The notes under the pieces: generated by a model
Told to the model about the DNA's origin: nothing
The model's database searches: none
What the model saw: only the letters and a program-made list of their open reading frames with translations
Shown here: in pieces, positions 33,575 through 42,642 of the stretch
Position numbering within the stretch: the first letter of the stretch is position 1
Layout of the letters: each line of letters begins with the position of its first letter
Assembly (NCBI GenBank): GCA_934365195.1
Contig: CAKRNA010000006.1
Coordinates: forward strand, 1-64,000
DNA: 64,000 nt
Direction of reading: 5' to 3'
Origin: an uncultured Clostridia bacterium
GTDB taxonomy: Bacteria; Bacillota; Clostridia; Christensenellales; CAAEEZ01
Position numbers and translations under genes: made by a program

Positions 33575-35707
33575 CTACTCGTAGAACAAGATGTCTGCAT
33601 AGTTAGGGAACGGCCATTCCTTTTTGTCGCACAACATTTCCAAAGTATCGGCAAATTCTCTTGCTTTGTCCATTAGTTTGTTCACGTCTTCAGAGAAGAA
33701 GGTGGCTTGTTTTTTAGTATCCGTGATTTTCTCTGCGGTTTCTATTGCTTTTTCAAGGTCTAGGCTCACCTCGTACAATCCCTTTAAGTTCCTGTCGATT
33801 TTGCCTATAATTTCCTTGTGTACACCGCCTGCTTGCTCGTCTATCTTGGTGATAAACGTAGCCCTTTCGGCAAGTTTGCCCTCGTATTTAAGTACTACCG
33901 GCATTACTTGTGTCTTTATCATAGATAGCATGGTGTTTGCCTCTATCCTAACCGTCTTGATATAGTTGTCAAGATAAATTTCACGCCTGCTTTCTAGTTC
34001 CTTTTTACTAAACACGCCTTGGTTGTGATATAGTTTTACAACTTTAGGATCAATCATCACGTCGTAACAATCCACACTACTCTTTAAGATAGGAAGTTTC
34101 CTTTCCTTTGCCATGTCGTACCATTCTTTAGTATAGTTGTTTCCGTTGAAAATAATCTTTTTGTGCTCTTTAATATTCCTAATTATTATCCTAGAAGTAA
34201 GAGCGTCAAGGGTTTCGCCCTTTGCTAAGCCCTCCTCGATTTCGGTGCACATTCTATCTAGCATTTCAGCCGTAATGGTGTTTAGCACGATATTTGGGGT
34301 AGCCAAAGTAACCGACGAACCCACCATTCTAAACTCGAATTTATTGCCCGTAAACGCAAACGGCGACGTTCTGTTCCTATCCGAATAGTCCTTCTTTAAT
34401 TCAGGAAGAACGGATAGCCCGATTTTTAAGTATTCCTTTTTCCTTTGTCCGCTGGTAGTACCTTGCTCTATGCTGTTTAGGATATCTTCGAGCATTTCGC
34501 CGATAAATACCGATATAATGGTAGGAGGCGCTTCGTTGCCGCCTAGTCTTTGGTCATTACCGGGGCAAGCGCCACTCATTCTTACAAGATTTGCGTACTC
34601 GTCCACACCGCTGATAACCGCCAAGAAGAACAACAAGAATTGTTTGTTTTCAGAAGGCGACTTGCCGGGCTCTAATAGGTTTTGTCCGTCGCTGGTTGTT
34701 AGCGACCAGTTGTCGTGCTTTCCGCTACCGTTTACGCCCTTAAACGGCTTTTCGTGTAGTAAGCAAGCAAGGTCGTGCTTGTACGCCACCTTTTTCATCA
34801 TTTCCATTATGATTTGGTTTTGGTCGGTAGCAATGTTTGCGGTTGAGAAAATCGGCGCTAGTTCGTGTTGGCTAGGCGCTGCCTCGTTGTGCTCGGTTTT
34901 TGCGTAGATACCCAACTTCCAAAGTTCCTCGTCAAGTTCCGCCATAAAACGAGATACCCTCTCCTTAATAGATGCGTAGTATTGATCGTTCTTTTCTTGT
35001 CCCTTAGGCGGCTTTGCTCCAAACAGCGTTCTGCCCGTAATTTTAAGGTCGTCACGCTTTAAGTAGTCCTTTCTGTCGATTAAAAAGTACTCTTGCTCTC
35101 CGCCGACGTTTGGATATACGTTATCCACTTCCTTCCCTAGAAGTTTTAACATTCTTTTTGCTTGCCTGTTTATCGCTTGCATAGAGCGAAGTAGCGGGGT
35201 TTTTTTGTCTAGCACGTCTCCGTTATAGGAGCAGAATGCGGTAGGAATGCACAATACTCCGTTAGAGCCCTCGCTCTTTTTGATAAACGCCGGGCTAGAA
35301 CAATCCCACACGGTGTAGCCTCTTGCCTCGAACGTTGCCCTAATTCCACCGGACGGAAAACTGCTTGCGTCAGCCTCGCCTTTTGACAAACTTTTTCCGC
35401 TAAAAGATAATATAGGCTCGTGCTCGCTGTCAAAATCCAAAAAACTATCGTGTTTTTCGGCAGTAGTACCCGTTAGAGGTTGAAACCAATGCGTGTAGTG
35501 AGTAGCGCCGTTTTCGGTAGCCCACTCTTTCATACCTTGCGCAACCTTATCGGCAAGTTCACGGTTTAGTTCAGTCCCTTTGTTGTCTATTACCTCTTTT
35601 AATTTTAGATACGTTTCCTCGTCTAAGTACTTTTTCATTACTTTATCGTTAAAAACGTTCACTCCGAAAAACTCGGTTATTTTGTGATCCTCGGTTAATC
35701 TCTTCAT
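33575..35707 (-). CDS. glnN: Glutamine synthetase type III
   Basis: A 710-residue enzyme of the GSIII (GlnN) class common in anaerobes and Bacteroidetes, which forms glutamine from glutamate, ammonia and ATP as a dodecamer. Landmarks are HYTHWFQPLTGTTAEKHDSF, FSGKSLSKGEADASSFPSGG, the ATP/metal segment HNEAAPSQHELAPIF and GSGKHDNWSL. The length of about 700 is normal. The LysR gene ends 9 bases upstream, so the two form an operon. This suggests that the LysR protein controls nitrogen assimilation. Confidence 0.95.
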   Translation of the reverse strand: MKRLTEDHKITEFFGVNVFNDKVMKKYLDEETYLKLKEVIDNKGTELNRELADKVAQGMKEWATENGATHYTHWFQPLTGTTAEKHDSFLDFDSEHEPILSFSGKSLSKGEADASSFPSGGIRATFEARGYTVWDCSSPAFIKKSEGSNGVLCIPTAFCSYNGDVLDKKTPLLRSMQAINRQAKRMLKLLGKEVDNVYPNVGGEQEYFLIDRKDYLKRDDLKITGRTLFGAKPPKGQEKNDQYYASIKERVSRFMAELDEELWKLGIYAKTEHNEAAPSQHELAPIFSTANIATDQNQIIMEMMKKVAYKHDLACLLHEKPFKGVNGSGKHDNWSLTTSDGQNLLEPGKSPSENKQFLLFFLAVISGVDEYANLVRMSGACPGNDQRLGGNEAPPTIISVFIGEMLEDILNSIEQGTTSGQRKKEYLKIGLSVLPELKKDYSDRNRTSPFAFTGNKFEFRMVGSSVTLATPNIVLNTITAEMLDRMCTEIEEGLAKGETLDALTSRIIIRNIKEHKKIIFNGNNYTKEWYDMAKERKLPILKSSVDCYDVMIDPKVVKLYHNQGVFSKKELESRREIYLDNYIKTVRIEANTMLSMIKTQVMPVVLKYEGKLAERATFITKIDEQAGGVHKEIIGKIDRNLKGLYEVSLDLEKAIETAEKITDTKKQATFFSEDVNKLMDKAREFADTLEMLCDKKEWPFPNYADILFYE

Positions 35708-35716
35708 ATTATCCTC

Positions 35717-36598
35717 TTAGTCGTTTAATAATTCTACAAATTCTTGTGCCGCAAAACTCATATTAGTGTCTTTTAGCGTAATTAGTCCTATGTTTCTCTC
35801 GGGTAGTTTGTTCACAAGCGGGACTTCGAACAAAGTGCCTTCGTCCAAGTCCTTTTTAACAAACTCTCTTGTAACAAGCCCTATTCCGTATCCTATTCTT
35901 GCAAAATCGGCAACCAGTTCCAAACTGCCAAGTTCTATCGCAGGTTTTAGGCTTGCGCCATTGCTTTCGATATATTTATCCACCTGCTGCCTCGAGTTTG
36001 ACAGCGTTTCTAGTATAACTAGCGGAAACTCATTAAGTTCTTCAAAAGTAAGCGGATGATTGATTTTTCCCTTAAATTCGCCGTCGCAAACGAATATATC
36101 CTCCGTTTTGATTACGGGCTTAATATCAAGGTAACTATCGGTAACGGGCAGGTTTACAAAACCTATATCCACCTTACCAGTCTTTAATAAACTTATGGTC
36201 TCCTTAGAAGTACGGTTGGTAACGTTGAACATAACGTCGGGGTAAAGTTTGTGATATTTTTTAATAATCGGCAACAAGTAGCCCTTGCAAATGGTGTCGC
36301 TTGCGCCTATATTCACCAAGCCCGTGGAAATGTTTTTCAGCCTACTATGTCTGTACTCTGCCATATCGATTAGTTCGGTGGCTTGCTTAACGTAGTCGTA
36401 CACCATTTTGCCTTCCTTGGTTAGTTCCATACCCTTCGTGGTACGGTTGAACAGTTTACCGCCTAGTTGCTCCTCCAGTTGCTTTATGGATTTTGAAATT
36501 GCCGGCTGCGACAAATACAACTCCTTAGCCGCTTTGGTAAGTGAGCCGCTATCTGCAACTTTTACGAACACTTTGTACAATTCGAAATTTACTTTCAT
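35717..36598 (-). CDS. LysR-family transcriptional regulator
   Basis: A 293-residue regulator with an N-terminal winged helix (residues 1-65: SGSLTKAAKELYLSQPAISKSIKQLEEQLGG, quoted in pieces) and a two-lobed periplasmic-binding-like effector domain (LVNIGASDTICKGYLLPII onward). It precedes glnN in the same operon, so it probably senses nitrogen status or glutamine, as GltC-like regulators do; the effector is unknown. AGGATAG precedes the ATG. The divergent F420-ligase-like gene starts 163 bases away and could share its operator. Confidence 0.85.
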   Translation of the reverse strand: MKVNFELYKVFVKVADSGSLTKAAKELYLSQPAISKSIKQLEEQLGGKLFNRTTKGMELTKEGKMVYDYVKQATELIDMAEYRHSRLKNISTGLVNIGASDTICKGYLLPIIKKYHKLYPDVMFNVTNRTSKETISLLKTGKVDIGFVNLPVTDSYLDIKPVIKTEDIFVCDGEFKGKINHPLTFEELNEFPLVILETLSNSRQQVDKYIESNGASLKPAIELGSLELVADFARIGYGIGLVTREFVKKDLDEGTLFEVPLVNKLPERNIGLITLKDTNMSFAAQEFVELLND

Positions 36599-36761
36599 AC
36601 ACTATCCTATTTTCTCATATCCGTATAAAAACTAGTTATATCGTATTTTGTTGATTTTCCCTACTAATGCCATTATAATGTAAACGTACGGAAAAATCAA
36701 TAAAATATTTTATATTAAGCGTTAATATATATAATATATAGCAATATTAAAGGAGAAAATA

Positions 36762-37940
36762 ATGAAAAACGTTGGCGTAATATCGAGAGGAATTAAAGCA
36801 CCTATTATCAAAAAAGGTAACGACCTTGTTCAAATCGTCGTTGACAGTTTGCTTAGCGCAAGTAAGGAAGGCGGTTTTGAGTTTCAAGACAAAGACGTTG
36901 TCGGCGTAACCGAATCTATCGTTGCAAGAACGCAAGGCAACTACGCTACTATCGACCAAATAGCAAAAGACGTAGCAGCCAAAACCGGTAGAGGCACAGT
37001 CGGTCTTGTTTTCCCTATTCTATCACGTAACCGTTTTGCAACTTTGCTTAAAGGAATATCTCAGGGCGTAGACAAACTAATTATCCAACTATCCTACCCA
37101 AAAGACGAAGTTGGTAACGCTCTATTCGATACCGAACTGGTTGACGAACTAAAAATCAACCCATACAGCGACGTTTTCGTAGGTGACGAAATTTACAAGA
37201 CTTTTGGCGAAATAAAGCACCCTTTCACAGGTATGGACTACATCAAAATCTACAAAGAAGTTGCTCCTAACTGCGAAGTTATCCTTGCAAACAACATCAC
37301 CGAGATACTTAAATACACCGATAAGGTTATCACCGCAGATATCCACACCAGAAAAAGAAGCAAACGCATACTAAAAGAGAACGGCGCAAAAGTAGTGCTT
37401 GGTCTTGACGACATTCTAAACGCTTCGGTTGACGGCAGCGGCTACAACGATTTTTGCGGGCTTCTTGGCTCTAATATGGCTACCGACACCAGCGTAAAAC
37501 TTTTCCCAAGAGATTGCCAAACTTTCGTAGATAGCGTTCACGATTTGCTACTTGAAAAAACCGGCAAAAATATCGAGGTTATGGTGTACGGCGACGGCGC
37601 TTTCAAAGATCCTGTTGGCGGAATTTGGGAACTTGCAGATCCGGTTGTAAGCCCTGCGTTTACCGAAGGTCTTGTTGGTACTCCTAACGAAGTAAAACTA
37701 AAATATCTTGCAGATAACAGCATCGGCGACCTATCAGGTGACGAGGCAAAAGAGGCTATTAAAAACCTAATCAAAACCAAGGAAAAGGACTTGTTTGCTA
37801 AAAACGAGAGCCTAGGCACTACCCCAAGAAGACTTACCGACCTACTAGGAAGTTTGTGCGACCTAACCAGCGGTAGCGGAGATAAGGGAACGCCTATCAT
37901 TCTTATCCAAAACTACTTCACCAACTATGCTGAGGACTAA
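36762..37940 (+). CDS. F420-0:gamma-glutamyl ligase-like protein
   Basis: A 392-residue protein of the CofE-type ligase superfamily in the form found in bacteria without coenzyme F420. The N-terminal domain shows GVISRGIKAPIIKKGNDL and DKDVVGVTESIVARTQGN, the CofE nucleotide/metal region, and there are GDGAFKDPVGGIWELADP and PVVSPAFTEG further on. CofE adds glutamate to F420-0. No other F420 gene is seen, so here it may ligate glutamate to another acceptor. That is notable beside a glutamine synthetase operon on the opposite strand. AAAGGAG precedes the ATG, and the gene has its own terminator. Confidence 0.75.
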   Translation: MKNVGVISRGIKAPIIKKGNDLVQIVVDSLLSASKEGGFEFQDKDVVGVTESIVARTQGNYATIDQIAKDVAAKTGRGTVGLVFPILSRNRFATLLKGISQGVDKLIIQLSYPKDEVGNALFDTELVDELKINPYSDVFVGDEIYKTFGEIKHPFTGMDYIKIYKEVAPNCEVILANNITEILKYTDKVITADIHTRKRSKRILKENGAKVVLGLDDILNASVDGSGYNDFCGLLGSNMATDTSVKLFPRDCQTFVDSVHDLLLEKTGKNIEVMVYGDGAFKDPVGGIWELADPVVSPAFTEGLVGTPNEVKLKYLADNSIGDLSGDEAKEAIKNLIKTKEKDLFAKNESLGTTPRRLTDLLGSLCDLTSGSGDKGTPIILIQNYFTNYAED

Positions 37941-37980
37941 TAAGTAACTACTAAACTTGGTTTAGTTATATTCAAACGTA

Positions 37981-38008
37981 ATAAAGACGGCGATTGCCGT
38001 CTTTATTC
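37981..38008 (+). terminator. Terminator of the ligase-like gene
   Basis: AAAGACGGC-GATT-GCCGTCTTTATT, 40 bases after the stop. Confidence 0.85.
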
Positions 38009-38229
38009 ATATTTCGTTTTGTTCGTTAATTATGTAAAATATTTTTCCGTGCCGTCGTCTATTTGCAACCGTTAAAGCCTGCCCTTACGCAAGATATTTC
38101 TCCCTGTTGTAACTATATATCCAACCTTGTTTCGCCTTTGGTTTTCTCCACCTCTTTTCCCCTTGCTTTCTCTCTCTTTTCTTCCTATTCCCGCCTTATC
38201 TACCCACTCATAATCACCCTTTCAATATT

Positions 38230-38556
38230 ACAATCCCTCCGACGCTTTGCGCCACCTCCCTTTGCACAAGGGAGGCTTATTTAGATAAACCGAATCAATA
38301 TTTAAAATATAAGTGAAGATTGATTGTATCAACTAAAATCTTTGTTTTTTAGCATAAGAGAGGCTTTTATTTTTTTCTATTTCCAACCTTATTTCTCCCT
38401 CTCGCTCCACCATCACAAACAACAAATTTATCCTTATTCCGCATCTTGCCCGCTTCTAGTAACCTCCAACTCTACCTTGTTTCCTTCTCTCTTCTTCCCT
38501 ATAAAAACGGCCCCCTTGTGTAAAGGGGGCTGCCAGCCTGCTGGCTGGGGGATTGT
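38230..38556. mobile_element. MITE-like element, copy 2 (327 bp)
   Basis: The ends ACAATCCCTCC and GGGGGATTGT are the same as in copy 1 (5490-5769), and the first 50 bases are almost identical. Hairpins lie at both ends (CCTCCC/GGGAGG and CCCCCTT/AAAGGGGG). The interior diverges and is pyrimidine-rich. No target duplication is obvious. It makes up much of the 777-base gap between the ligase-like gene and alaS. Confidence 0.65.
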
Positions 38557-38640
38557 TTCCTAGCAGTGCTACTTTTCGCTTTGAAAAGTAATGCTTAATT
38601 TTACTTATCGTAAGGCGGAATTTAAGTTTATCGGTGAAAA

Positions 38641-38686
38641 TAAAAATACCTAAACTACCACTAAATACTGATAGTTAGGTATTTGA
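38641..38686 (-). terminator. Terminator of ppx-alaS with embedded palindrome
   Basis: The minus strand folds AATACCTAACTATCA against TAGTGGTAGTTTAGGTATT followed by TTTATTTTC. Its apex contains CAGTATTTAGTG, a member of the AGTAAATACT palindrome family. Confidence 0.75.
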
Positions 38687-38717
38687 ATTTAACTTTTACG
38701 CTAAGTGCTTCCGCTCG

Positions 38718-40502
38718 TTATTTCGTAAGGATTGCCTTTATTCTTCTTACGCCTGACGAACTACTTTGCTCCTTTACGATTTTGAAAGTTCCAAGGTCGC
38801 CGGTGTTTTTAGCGTGCGGCCCTCCGCAGATTTCCTTGGAGTAATCGCCTATGGTGTACACTTTTACAACGTCGCCGTACTTATTGTCGAAAATTCCCGT
38901 TGCGCCTATTTCCCTTGCCTTTTCAATAGGCATTTCTTCCATAATTACGGGCACTTTGTTTTGGATAGCCTCGTTTACGTAGTCCTCCACTTGCTTAATT
39001 TCGTCCGCCTCCATTTTTCTATCAAGGTTGAAGTCGAACCTTAGTCTTTCAGCAGTGATATTGCTACCTCTTTGGTTGGTGTTTTCGCCAAACAATTTTC
39101 TTAGTCCTGCCAGCATTAAGTGTGCTGCTGTGTGCAAATTCGTGGTTGCCTCTTGGTTATCGGCAAGTCCGCCTGCAAATTTTTGTTCTGCCCCCGCCTT
39201 TGACGCTTGCTTATGCTTTTCCTCGGCTTGCTTGTAGCCTTCCATATCCACCGAAAAGCCCTTTTCCTTTGCAAGTTCAACGGTCATTTCGATAGGGAAA
39301 CCGAAGGTATCGTACAGCCTAAACGCAGTTTTGCCGTTCAATTTGCCATCCTTTACAAACCTTAGCACCTTTTCAAGTTCGCCCAAACCTTGTTGCAAGG
39401 TCTTTTGGAATTTGTCTATTTCCTTTTTTAGTTCGGTGACTACCTTTTCTGAGTTTTCTACAAGTTCAGGGTAGATATCCTTGTACTCGTCAATATACGC
39501 TTTTGAGATTTCCACAAGTTTGTCGCTTTCAAGTTCAAGCGTGCTTGCGTACCTTACCGCTCTTCTTATCAGCCTTCTTACAACGTAACCTTGGTCAACG
39601 TTGCTTGGTACAACGCCCTTTTGGTCGCCCATAATAAAGGTGACGGTTCTAATGTGGTCGGCAATGATTCTTATCGCCTTATCTGTCGGCTCATCCTCGC
39701 CGTATTTCTTACCGCTTAGGCTCTCGATTAGTTTGATTACGCCCGAAAATAAGTCGGTGTCGTACACGGATTTGTAGCCGTTTAGTATAGAGAGCGTACG
39801 TTCAAGCCCCATTCCGCCGTCCACGTTTTTTTGTTTTAGAGGCAAGAATTTGCCGTCCTCACGCTTGTCGTACTCCATAAATACCTCGTTCCAAATTTCA
39901 AGATATTTTCCGCAATCGCAAGCAGGCGAACACTCCTCACAGCACTTGTCCGTACCGTTATCGATAAACATTTCGGTGTCCGTACCGCAAGGTCCTGTTA
40001 GCCCTGCAGGGCCCCACCAGTTGTTCTCCTTTGGCAAAGCAAATATTTGCTCGTCCTTTACCCCGTGACTTTTCCAGCACTCTATTGCCTTTTCGTCCTT
40101 AGGTGCGTTCTCGTCACCGACAAACACCGTAAACGCTAGGTTTTCAGGGTTTATTTTCAACACGTCGGTCAAAAATTCATAACTATAATTTATTGCCTCT
40201 TCCTTGCCGTAATCACCCAGCGACCAGTTGCCAAGCATCTCGAAAAAGGTGCAATGACTTTTGTCGCCAACCTCGTCAATATCGCCCGTTCTTACGCACT
40301 TTTGCACGCTGCAAAGCCTTTTGCCTAGTGGGTGTGGCTCGCCTTGAAGATACGGTACAAGCGGGTGCATTCCTGCCGTGGTAAACAAAACGGTTGGATC
40401 GTTCTCGGGGATAAGCGATGCCGAGCCGATTAGTGCGTGCCCCTTGCTAATATAAAAATCGCAAAATGCTTTTCTTAGTTGGTTTGAAGTGATTTTTTCC
40501 AT
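38718..40502 (-). CDS. alaS: Alanyl-tRNA synthetase, short form
   Basis: A 594-residue enzyme that charges tRNA-Ala. It has the class II core (FTTAGMHPLVPYL, CSVQKCVRTGDIDEVG, NVDGGMGLERTLSILNG), a Cys-rich insertion CCEECSPACDCG in residues about 185-197 and the editing domain with HTAAH and CGGPHAKN zinc ligands. It stops right after the editing domain at RRIKAILTK, so the C-terminal C-Ala/DHHA1 domain (some 250 residues) present in most bacteria is missing. No remnant follows, so this is a natural short form, not a recent truncation. Ribosome site AAGGAG. Confidence 0.93.
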   Translation of the reverse strand: MEKITSNQLRKAFCDFYISKGHALIGSASLIPENDPTVLFTTAGMHPLVPYLQGEPHPLGKRLCSVQKCVRTGDIDEVGDKSHCTFFEMLGNWSLGDYGKEEAINYSYEFLTDVLKINPENLAFTVFVGDENAPKDEKAIECWKSHGVKDEQIFALPKENNWWGPAGLTGPCGTDTEMFIDNGTDKCCEECSPACDCGKYLEIWNEVFMEYDKREDGKFLPLKQKNVDGGMGLERTLSILNGYKSVYDTDLFSGVIKLIESLSGKKYGEDEPTDKAIRIIADHIRTVTFIMGDQKGVVPSNVDQGYVVRRLIRRAVRYASTLELESDKLVEISKAYIDEYKDIYPELVENSEKVVTELKKEIDKFQKTLQQGLGELEKVLRFVKDGKLNGKTAFRLYDTFGFPIEMTVELAKEKGFSVDMEGYKQAEEKHKQASKAGAEQKFAGGLADNQEATTNLHTAAHLMLAGLRKLFGENTNQRGSNITAERLRFDFNLDRKMEADEIKQVEDYVNEAIQNKVPVIMEEMPIEKAREIGATGIFDNKYGDVVKVYTIGDYSKEICGGPHAKNTGDLGTFKIVKEQSSSSGVRRIKAILTK

Positions 40503-40511
40503 TTTTTCTCC

Positions 40512-41363
40512 TTAATACTTAACGTTATAGCAGTACACGAACCCCTCTAAGTTGTCGTTTTCGCTAACCGTAATTTCCTCTATATTCAACATATTCATAA
40601 TATCTAATAGCAGATTTACACCGCCCTTAATAACCGGCGCTCTTTTCACGTCAAGACCTTTAAACGCCTTTATTTCTTCAAGCGGCATATTTTCAAGCCT
40701 GTTTTTTAGGCTCTCCACCACAGTCTTTTTCAGTTTGTAGCCGTGCGTAATTTCGGGGTTGTACACCTCCATTTCTTCGGTGATAGCCACGATAGTACCT
40801 GCCGTGCCGCCTATTGCGTAGTACTCGTCCGCCTTTGGCACTATACCGTAGCCCTTTATCACGGACTGAATATACTCCTCCATATCTTCGCCGGAAGAAA
40901 CCGCATCCTTTATCCTTACTATTCCTATCGGTAGACTACGCTTGTAAATAATCTCTTTATCGTCACCAACCACAATCTCGGTACTTGCGCCACCGATATC
41001 GATCACAAGGCTAACGCCCTTTACGTGCGCCCCGTAAAAGCCCATCTCCGCCTCTTTTTGCGCAGGGATAATTTGCACGGGTATCCCCGTAATTTCCTTT
41101 ACTTTGCGGGCAAAATCCTCTCCGTTCTTGCTACTTCTTACCGCCTCGGTTGTGAAAATATAAGTAGCGTCCACGTCCTCTTTCTTTGCTTTGTTTGTAA
41201 AGTTTTCGATGGCGTTTATCGTCCTATTTACCGCATCTTCCTTTAAATATCCATCACGGCTTCCGCCGGCAAGCCCGGTAGTTTCCACGTATTTCTTTTT
41301 GTAATTTTTGCTTAGTAGCATCAGCCTAACCGAATTACTCCCAACGTCTATAACTGCTATCAA
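40512..41363 (-). CDS. Ppx/GppA phosphatase family protein, short
   Basis: A 283-residue protein of the actin-fold exopolyphosphatase / guanosine pentaphosphatase family. The phosphate-binding loops are DVGSNSVRLML at the start and DIGGASTEIVVG near 118, plus GGTAGTIVAI. It contains only the N-terminal two domains (about 300 residues), as in the Ppx2-like short forms of Clostridia. It should hydrolyse polyphosphate or (p)ppGpp. The frame starts with a TTG at 41363 after a GAGGTG ribosome site. Promoter TTGACT/TAAAAT just upstream. In an operon with alaS. Confidence 0.82.
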   Translation of the reverse strand: MIAVIDVGSNSVRLMLLSKNYKKKYVETTGLAGGSRDGYLKEDAVNRTINAIENFTNKAKKEDVDATYIFTTEAVRSSKNGEDFARKVKEITGIPVQIIPAQKEAEMGFYGAHVKGVSLVIDIGGASTEIVVGDDKEIIYKRSLPIGIVRIKDAVSSGEDMEEYIQSVIKGYGIVPKADEYYAIGGTAGTIVAITEEMEVYNPEITHGYKLKKTVVESLKNRLENMPLEEIKAFKGLDVKRAPVIKGGVNLLLDIMNMLNIEEITVSENDNLEGFVYCYNVKY

Positions 41364-41385
41364 CCTGCACCTCGTTATCTAGTAT

Positions 41386-41414
41386 ATTTTATAATACTTT
41401 AATATTATAGTCAA
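41386..41414 (-). promoter_or_regulatory. Promoter of ppx-alaS
   Basis: TTGACT (41409-41414), 17 bases, TAAAAT (41386-41391). Confidence 0.6.
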
Positions 41415-41515
41415 GCAACCTGCCACAAGCAAAGCGTTTTACAAAAGTTTTTGCTACTTTAATTTGTTAGCGCTCCTAATAACTGCGGCGATTTTTACTA
41501 AAAAGGCTAAACCTA

Positions 41516-41544
41516 TCATATACCCTAGCCCGTTTGCATACCAT
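41516..41544 (+). promoter_or_regulatory. Sigma-E-type sporulation promoter
   Basis: TCATATA (41516-41522), 14 bases, CATACCAT (41537-41544), close to the mother-cell sigma-E consensus (ATATT...CATACAMT). It is directly upstream of yabP, a sigma-E gene in Bacillus subtilis. Confidence 0.6.
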
Positions 41545-41560
41545 TTTGTAGAGGTATTTT

Positions 41561-41806
41561 ATGGAACATAGCGTACATATTACAAACAAAATTGCAGTAA
41601 GCGGCGTAAAGAAAGTGGTGTCCTACTCAAAAACCAAAATTGTACTTAAATTAGAAACTAATCACCTTGTTATAGACGGTGAAAATCTTGAACTTTTTAA
41701 GATAGACACCGTGGGTGGAGTTATCGAGGCAAACGGCACAATCAAGGCTTTACATTACCAAAACGGCGCGTTAAACGGCGGTTTTGTTAAAAAACTGCTT
41801 AAATAA
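41561..41806 (+). CDS. yabP: Sporulation protein YabP
   Basis: An 81-residue protein of the YabP/YqfC family, small beta-rich proteins produced in the mother cell during sporulation. It matches over its length, with HVTITNKIAVSGVKKVVSY-type opening strands (here HSVHITNKIAVSGVKKV) and VGGVIEANGTIKALHY. AGAGGT precedes the ATG. Together with the sigma-E promoter and yabQ it argues that the organism sporulates or has recently done so. It shares one base with yabQ. Confidence 0.9.
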   Translation: MEHSVHITNKIAVSGVKKVVSYSKTKIVLKLETNHLVIDGENLELFKIDTVGGVIEANGTIKALHYQNGALNGGFVKKLLK

Positions 41807-42171
41807 TGGGGCAAAACATTGCAAGCGAAATCACCTTTGGACTAATCTATTTTGTCTTTGGCGTGTTCTCTGCTTTTCTTTTTTTCGGGCTTAGCGGATT
41901 AGGTAAATACTTTGCTTTTCCAAGGCTAATCACCGCCCTACTTGACGTAGCCGCTACACTAATTTGCTTTGCCTTGTTTTTTTGGTTTTTCGTTTACGTT
42001 CAGGACGGCATAACTAGGTTTTACGAGGTGGTATTCTTTTTGCTAGGCATCACCGTCTACGTAAAAGTAATAAGGGATTTTTTGCTTAAACTTACTAATA
42101 AAATCAAAAAAAGTTGCCCTACTAAAATAAGGCAACTATTTTGTAAAATCAATAATTTTCTTAAAAGATAA
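41806..42171 (+). CDS. yabQ: Spore cortex protein YabQ
   Basis: A 121-residue integral membrane protein with four hydrophobic segments (about 7-30, 38-58, 66-72 and 76-90) and a basic C-terminus. YabQ is needed for the spore cortex peptidoglycan in Bacillus. The start overlaps the yabP stop (TAATG). The 3' end of the gene contains an AGTTGCC/GGCAACT hairpin (42113-42141) that may act as terminator inside the coding sequence. Confidence 0.88.
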   Translation: MGQNIASEITFGLIYFVFGVFSAFLFFGLSGLGKYFAFPRLITALLDVAATLICFALFFWFFVYVQDGITRFYEVVFFLLGITVYVKVIRDFLLKLTNKIKKSCPTKIRQLFCKINNFLKR

Positions 42172-42172
42172 C

Positions 42173-42598
42173 TTACAAATACTTTTCCATTTCCTTTTTG
42201 CTTATTAGCAAAATTTTTCTGTACTCGCCCGAAATTACGGGGATTTTCTCTCCGTTTTTATTAAGAAGATTTTCCATAACCGCAAGTTCTTCCAGCCCTT
42301 TATCAGCGCCTCTTACAAGCATTTTGGCAACTTTTTCTTTCGTCCTATTCACCTGCATACGCATTTTCATTACGCATTTTGCCATAGCCCTAACTTTTTT
42401 TAGGTCGTCGAGTTCGCTTACGCCCATTCTTTCTAGGATAAGTTTTGCCTTGCCTTTAAGTTTGTAGTATCTGTTTTGTTGCCTAACGAGAACGTCTAAC
42501 ATCTCCTCGTTATCCACGTAATCTTTTAGGTTTGTAATGCTATCCGCCGCCATACTACACCCCGAGTACACGGCTTGAATTAGTTTGTCCGTTTCCAT
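42173..42598 (-). CDS. Helical hypothetical protein
   Basis: A 141-residue protein not recognised. The ATG at 42598 follows AGAGGTG; the GTG at 42604 is inside that site. The sequence is almost entirely helical and charged, with a SGCSMAADSITNL segment near residue 14, then YKLKGKAKLILERMG and MKMRMQVNRTKEKVAKML. The layout recalls four-helix bundle proteins of the DUF2383/ferritin-like type, but no ferritin metal ligands are apparent. It is transcribed after the transglutaminase gene, 44 bases away, and converges on yabQ. Confidence 0.6.
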   Translation of the reverse strand: METDKLIQAVYSGCSMAADSITNLKDYVDNEEMLDVLVRQQNRYYKLKGKAKLILERMGVSELDDLKKVRAMAKCVMKMRMQVNRTKEKVAKMLVRGADKGLEELAVMENLLNKNGEKIPVISGEYRKILLISKKEMEKYL

Positions 42599-42642
42599 AT
42601 CCACCTCTGTAATAGTATTTACAAAGCGTGGATAATTATTCT

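Noticed and set aside
38566..38717. Frameshifted remnant of the missing AlaS C-terminal domain
   Set aside because: The bases after the stop hold a terminator and no DHHA1-like coding, so there is no sign of recent truncation.
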